From the NCBI RefSeq assembly GCF_020150815.1, contig NZ_CP083723.1, forward strand, positions 1,922,001 through 1,986,000: a stretch of DNA of 64,000 bases, in the 5' to 3' direction. Both the position numbers and the translations under genes were made by a program. Below the pieces are notes generated by a model. That model was not told the DNA's origin and searched no databases. It saw only the letters and a program-made list of their open reading frames with translations. The DNA comes from Haloprofundus salilacus. Its GTDB lineage: Archaea > Halobacteriota > Halobacteria > Halobacteriales > Haloferacaceae. This document shows, piece after piece, positions 60,496-64,000 of this stretch (positions are counted from its first letter, which is position 1; every line of letters starts with the position of its first letter).

Positions 60496-60794
60496 CGGCT
60501 ACTCTGTCGTTATCGTTCGTTAAAGTTGCTTTGTCTTCCGAAGTCGTTGCCACAAACTGTCCGCGGACGGACCGGTAGCGAGGAGGAGACCGACCGGAGG
60601 GCGGTGATTTTCTCGGGTTGTGCGATGCGCGACGACGGTGGTACCGCCCGTTACGGCGCTCGTTTGCGTCGTCCTCGGCGTAATGACGGCAAGACGTAAC
60701 GACGGCGCAACCCCGCGCAGCGTGGTGCCATCGTGCTGCCGGCGTACCGGTGACGTTCCTCAGTCGAGTACTGGAATCGTCGCTCGGCCGTCGG

Positions 60795-62780
60795 TCAGTC
60801 GTCGCTGACTTTCGCTTCGATGTCGCCGACGATTTCGGGGTTCCGAAGCGTCGACGTGTCGCCGAGGTCCTCGCCGTTGGCGATGTTTTCGAGCAGGCGA
60901 CGCATGATCTTGCCCGAGCGGGTCTTCGGCAGTTCCGGCGTGAAGATGACCTGTTCGGGCCGCGCGATGGGGCCGATAGCGTCTTCGACGCCTTCGATGA
61001 TTCGGCCTCTGAGTTCGTCGTTCTCCTCGTAGCCGTCCTCGATGATGACGTAGGCGTACACCGCCTCGCCTTTCACGTCGTGGCTACCGCCGACGACGGC
61101 AGCCTCGGCGACGCCCTCGACGCCGACGATGGCCGACTCGATCTCCATCGTGCCGAGGCGGTGGCCGGAGACGTTGATGACGTCGTCGACGCGACCGAGA
61201 ACCGTGATGTAGCCGTCGTCGTCAATCTTCGCGCCGTCCTCGGGGAAGTAGACCCACTCGTCGGCGTCGGGGTCGGAGTACGCCTCCCAGTACTCGCTGA
61301 CGAACCGCTCGTCGTTGTTGTACAGCGTCCGGAGCATCCCCGGCCACGGCTTCTGTACCGTGAGGTAGCCCGCATTACCGGCGTCGATCTCGTCGCCCTC
61401 GGCGTCGACGATGCGCACGTCGACGCCCGGCAGCGCCGGTCCCGCGGAGCCGGGTTTCATCTTGTTGACGCCGGGCAGCGTCGTCACCATCATGCCGCCC
61501 GTCTCGGTCTGCCACCACGTGTCGACGACGGGGCACTCCTCGCCGCCGATGTGTTTGTAGTACCACTTCCACGCGCGCGGGTTGATGGGTTCACCCACCG
61601 TGCCGAGCAGGCGGAGCGACGAGAGGTCGTGTCTCTCGGGGAACTGCTTGCCCCACTTCATGAACGCCCGAATCGCCGTCGGCGCGGTGTACAGTTGGTC
61701 GCACTCGTACTCCTCGATAATTTCCCAGAGGCGGTCCCGCTCGGGGTAGTCGGGCGTCCCCTCGTACATCATGGACGTCGTACCGAGTGTGAGCGGCCCG
61801 TAGACGATGTAGGAGTGGCCCGTAATCCAGCCGATGTCCGCCGAGCAGAAGTAGGTGTCCTCAGGCTTGATGTCGAGGACGGCCTGGGAGGTCCACGCAG
61901 CCCACGCGAGATAACCGCCGGTGGTGTGCTTGACGCCCTTCGGCTGACCCGTGGTGCCGGAGGTGTACATCAGGAACAGCATGTCCTCGGCATCGCGCTG
62001 GACGGGGTCGACCTCTGCGCCCTCCTGCTCGCTTACGAGGTCGGCGTAGGAGTGCTGGTTCTCGTCGAAGTCGTGGTCGAAGCCGTCGCCGTCGCGGAGG
62101 CGCTCGACGACGACCGTCGTGGTGTCGTGGTCGACGCCCGAGAGGCCCTCGTTGGCCTTGTCGAGGTGGTCGAGGGGGTCGCCGCGGCGGTAGTAGCCGT
62201 CGCAGGTGACGAGATACTCCGAGTCGGCGGCGTTCATTCGCGTTGCCAGCGCGTCCGCGGAGAACCCGGCGAAGACGACCGAGTGCGGCGCGCCGATGCG
62301 CGCGCACGCCAGCATCGCGATGGGCGCCTCTGGAATCATCGGCATGTAGATGGTGACCACGTCGTCCTCGCCGACGCCCTGCTCGCGTAGCGCCGCGGCG
62401 AACTCGTTCACCTCTTTCTGGAGTTCCTCGTACGTGTAGCTGCGGTTCTCCTCGTCGGTCGGTTCGCCCACCCATTCGAGCGCGACCTCGTCGCCGCGGC
62501 CGTCCTCGACGTGTCGGTCCACACAGTTGTAGGAGGCGTTCAGCTTCCCGTCGGTGAACCACTCGTAGAACGGGCCGTCCGAGTCGTCGAGCACCTGGTC
62601 GTAGCTCTCGTACCACTCCAGCAGGTCGGCGGCGCCCTCCCAGCACTCCGGCCAGTTCTCCTCGAACTCCTCGTAGATTCCCGGGTCCGAGACGTTCGCC
62701 TGCTCAACGAACGACTCCGGCGGCTCGAACTCCTCCTGCTCTGCGAGGCGCGCTTCGAGTTCTACATTGTCTTCTGTCAT
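60795..62780 (-). CDS. acs: Acetyl-CoA synthetase (AMP-forming)
   Basis: A protein of 661 residues. ACS motifs are YTSGTTGQPKGVKHTTGGYL, DIGWITGHSYIVYGPL, DTWWQTETGGMMVTTLPG, GRVDDVINVSGHRLGTMEIE and the adenylate lysine in LPKTRSGKIMRRLLENIA. It activates acetate to acetyl-CoA. The acidic start EDNVELEARLAEQEEFEPPESF is typical of haloarchaeal forms. With the symporter upstream it forms an acetate uptake-and-activation unit, though 299 bp separate them. Confidence 0.96.
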   Translation of the reverse strand: MTEDNVELEARLAEQEEFEPPESFVEQANVSDPGIYEEFEENWPECWEGAADLLEWYESYDQVLDDSDGPFYEWFTDGKLNASYNCVDRHVEDGRGDEVALEWVGEPTDEENRSYTYEELQKEVNEFAAALREQGVGEDDVVTIYMPMIPEAPIAMLACARIGAPHSVVFAGFSADALATRMNAADSEYLVTCDGYYRRGDPLDHLDKANEGLSGVDHDTTTVVVERLRDGDGFDHDFDENQHSYADLVSEQEGAEVDPVQRDAEDMLFLMYTSGTTGQPKGVKHTTGGYLAWAAWTSQAVLDIKPEDTYFCSADIGWITGHSYIVYGPLTLGTTSMMYEGTPDYPERDRLWEIIEEYECDQLYTAPTAIRAFMKWGKQFPERHDLSSLRLLGTVGEPINPRAWKWYYKHIGGEECPVVDTWWQTETGGMMVTTLPGVNKMKPGSAGPALPGVDVRIVDAEGDEIDAGNAGYLTVQKPWPGMLRTLYNNDERFVSEYWEAYSDPDADEWVYFPEDGAKIDDDGYITVLGRVDDVINVSGHRLGTMEIESAIVGVEGVAEAAVVGGSHDVKGEAVYAYVIIEDGYEENDELRGRIIEGVEDAIGPIARPEQVIFTPELPKTRSGKIMRRLLENIANGEDLGDTSTLRNPEIVGDIEAKVSDD

Positions 62781-62962
62781 AGTCCACTGTCACCATCCCA
62801 CAGCACCGTGATAAGATTTACCACCGAATTCAGTCGCTGAAGGTGCCGACCGCTGGCGGTTTTCCTCGTTTCGGGCAGGACGTTACAGCATAAAAAGAAG
62901 GGTCCGGAGCGAACTCCGAATCGAGGGGCGCTCGGGCGTCGTTCGCCGTCGTCGGAGCGTCG

Positions 62963-64000
62963 TTACGCTAGCCCGACTTTCTCCTGATAGCTCCCGTACT
63001 TCGACTCGAACAACTGCATTATCTCGCCCATCGTCGCGTACGCCTTCACGGCGTCGACGAGGACGGGCATCACGTTCTCGCCTTCCTCGACGGCGGCTTC
63101 GAGGTCGGCCAGCGCCGCCTCGACGGCGTCGTCGTCGCGTTCGGCTTTCACTTCTTCGAGTCGACTGAGCTGTCGCTCCTGGACCTCGTCGGAGACGTGC
63201 AGCAGTTCGAGCGTCGTGTCCTCGTCCATCTCGTACTTGTTGACGCCGACGACGATCTCCTCCTCCTCCTCGACGCGTGATTGGTACTCGTAGGAGGCGT
63301 CCTGAATCTCGCGGTGGAAGTAGCCCTCGTCGATGCCGCGGAGCACGCCGTCGCGGACGGAGCCGTCGCCCATCTCCCGAATCTCCTCGATGTACGCCAT
63401 CGCCTTCTCTTCGACTTCGTCGGTGAGCGATTCGACCATGAAACTCCCGGCGAGGGGGTCAATACTATCAGCGGCGCCGGACTCCTCGGCGATTATCTGC
63501 TGGGTGCGCAGTGCGACCCTGACGGCTTCCTCGGAGGGCAGCGCCAGCGCTTCGTCGAAGCTGTTCGTGTGAAGGCTCTGGGTACCGCCCATCACGCCCG
63601 CCAGCGCCTGAATCGTCACGCGGACGATGTTGTTCAGCGGCTGTTGAGCCGTCAGCGACTGTCCGGCGGTCTGGGTGTGGAACTTCAGCTGTTTGGATTT
63701 CTCGTCTTCGGCGTCGTACCACTCCTCCATCACGTGGGCGTAGATGCGGCGCGCGGCGCGGAACTTCGCAACTTCCTCGAAGATGGAGTTGTGCGAGTTG
63801 AAGAAGAACGACAGTTGCGGCGCGAACTCGTCCACGTCGAGACCGCGCTCGGTCGCCGCTTCGACGTAGGCGAAGCCGTCGGCGAGCGTGAACGCGAGTT
63901 CCTGAACGGCCGTGGAGCCGGCCTCTCGGATGTGGTAGCCTGAGATGGAGATGGGGCGGATTCGGGGCGTCTCCTCGGCGGCGAACTCGACGGTGTCGGT
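62963..64000 (-). CDS. Methylmalonyl-CoA mutase large subunit, partial
   Basis: The frame is open to the window edge, so the N-terminus is missing; 345 residues are visible. They include ISISGYHIREAGSTAVQELAFTLADGFAYVEA, FNSHNSIFEEVAKFRAARRIYAHVM, and GGTQSLHTNSFDEALALPSEEAVRVALRTQQIIAEE. These are barrel segments of the catalytic subunit. The C-terminus ends at about the barrel and lacks the B12-binding domain, so a separate small subunit is expected elsewhere, as in many archaea. It works in propionate metabolism. Confidence 0.94.
   Translation of the reverse strand, partial: TDTVEFAAEETPRIRPISISGYHIREAGSTAVQELAFTLADGFAYVEAATERGLDVDEFAPQLSFFFNSHNSIFEEVAKFRAARRIYAHVMEEWYDAEDEKSKQLKFHTQTAGQSLTAQQPLNNIVRVTIQALAGVMGGTQSLHTNSFDEALALPSEEAVRVALRTQQIIAEESGAADSIDPLAGSFMVESLTDEVEEKAMAYIEEIREMGDGSVRDGVLRGIDEGYFHREIQDASYEYQSRVEEEEEIVVGVNKYEMDEDTTLELLHVSDEVQERQLSRLEEVKAERDDDAVEAALADLEAAVEEGENVMPVLVDAVKAYATMGEIMQLFESKYGSYQEKVGLA

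Noticed and set aside
1-64000. CRISPR array, rRNA operon, prophage or known defence system
   Set aside because: I looked for regularly spaced repeats, rRNA-like blocks, integrase or capsid genes and restriction or toxin-antitoxin motifs and saw none.

Overview
This is a high-GC chromosomal window from a halophilic archaeon of the class Halobacteria. The evidence is strongly acidic proteins throughout, archaeal housekeeping genes (proteasome alpha subunit, RNase P subunits Rnp2 and Rnp3, SRP19, Gar1, diphthine synthase, Trm5), an S-layer glycoprotein with a PGF-CTERM tail, HalOD1-domain proteins, and TATA elements sitting about 25-30 nt before start codons, as in leaderless transcripts. The order within the class cannot be fixed from this sequence alone. 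Most of the window is ordinary, densely packed core chromosome.

Layout. 1-4.8 kb: an NRDE/TANGO2-like protein, an HTH regulator, a GNAT acetyltransferase, the rnp3-methyltransferase-rnp2-psmA operon and a lipoprotein. 5.1-14.3 kb: a FolC-FolP fusion, an MscS channel, small haloarchaeal proteins, a PurN-PurH fusion divergent from purB, and three small zinc-ribbon proteins. 14.35-20.3 kb: a complete six-gene operon dapA-dapB-dapD-lysA-dapF-dapE, transcribed leftward with 4-nt overlaps. 20.3-28.7 kb: NYN and PUA proteins, a presenilin-type protease, gar1-srp19, the divergent btuF / btuC-btuD corrinoid uptake genes, trm5 and tRNA-Thr(CGT).

28.7-31.4 kb is the one clearly accessory stretch. It is AT-richer and loosely packed, and carries two single-domain HalOD1 proteins, a small basic protein, a truncated universal stress protein and an ArsR-like HTH protein, with short direct repeats around them. 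31.6-37.2 kb: dphB, archaeosortase A next to the S-layer glycoprotein it would be expected to process, and a tandem VOC protein. 37.5-45.9 kb: an NhaC antiporter, an Obg/DRG-type GTPase, and a cytochrome oxidase subunit I gene surrounded by small membrane proteins, including a 27-residue one, but without subunit II.

45.9-64 kb is mostly uptake and acyl-CoA metabolism: a livJHMGF ABC transporter, an acyl-CoA synthetase, a DUF4212 plus sodium:solute symporter pair (acetate-permease type) followed by a truncated universal stress gene, acetyl-CoA synthetase, and the edge of a methylmalonyl-CoA mutase gene. One IS4-superfamily transposase gene (52955-54838) interrupts this region.

I found no CRISPR array, rRNA, prophage or recognisable defence system. 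The best candidates for something undescribed are small: the tRNA-adjacent HalOD1 island, a promoter-plus-hairpin upstream of the NYN gene, the zinc-ribbon and cox-cluster microproteins, and the extra C-terminal domain on BtuD.
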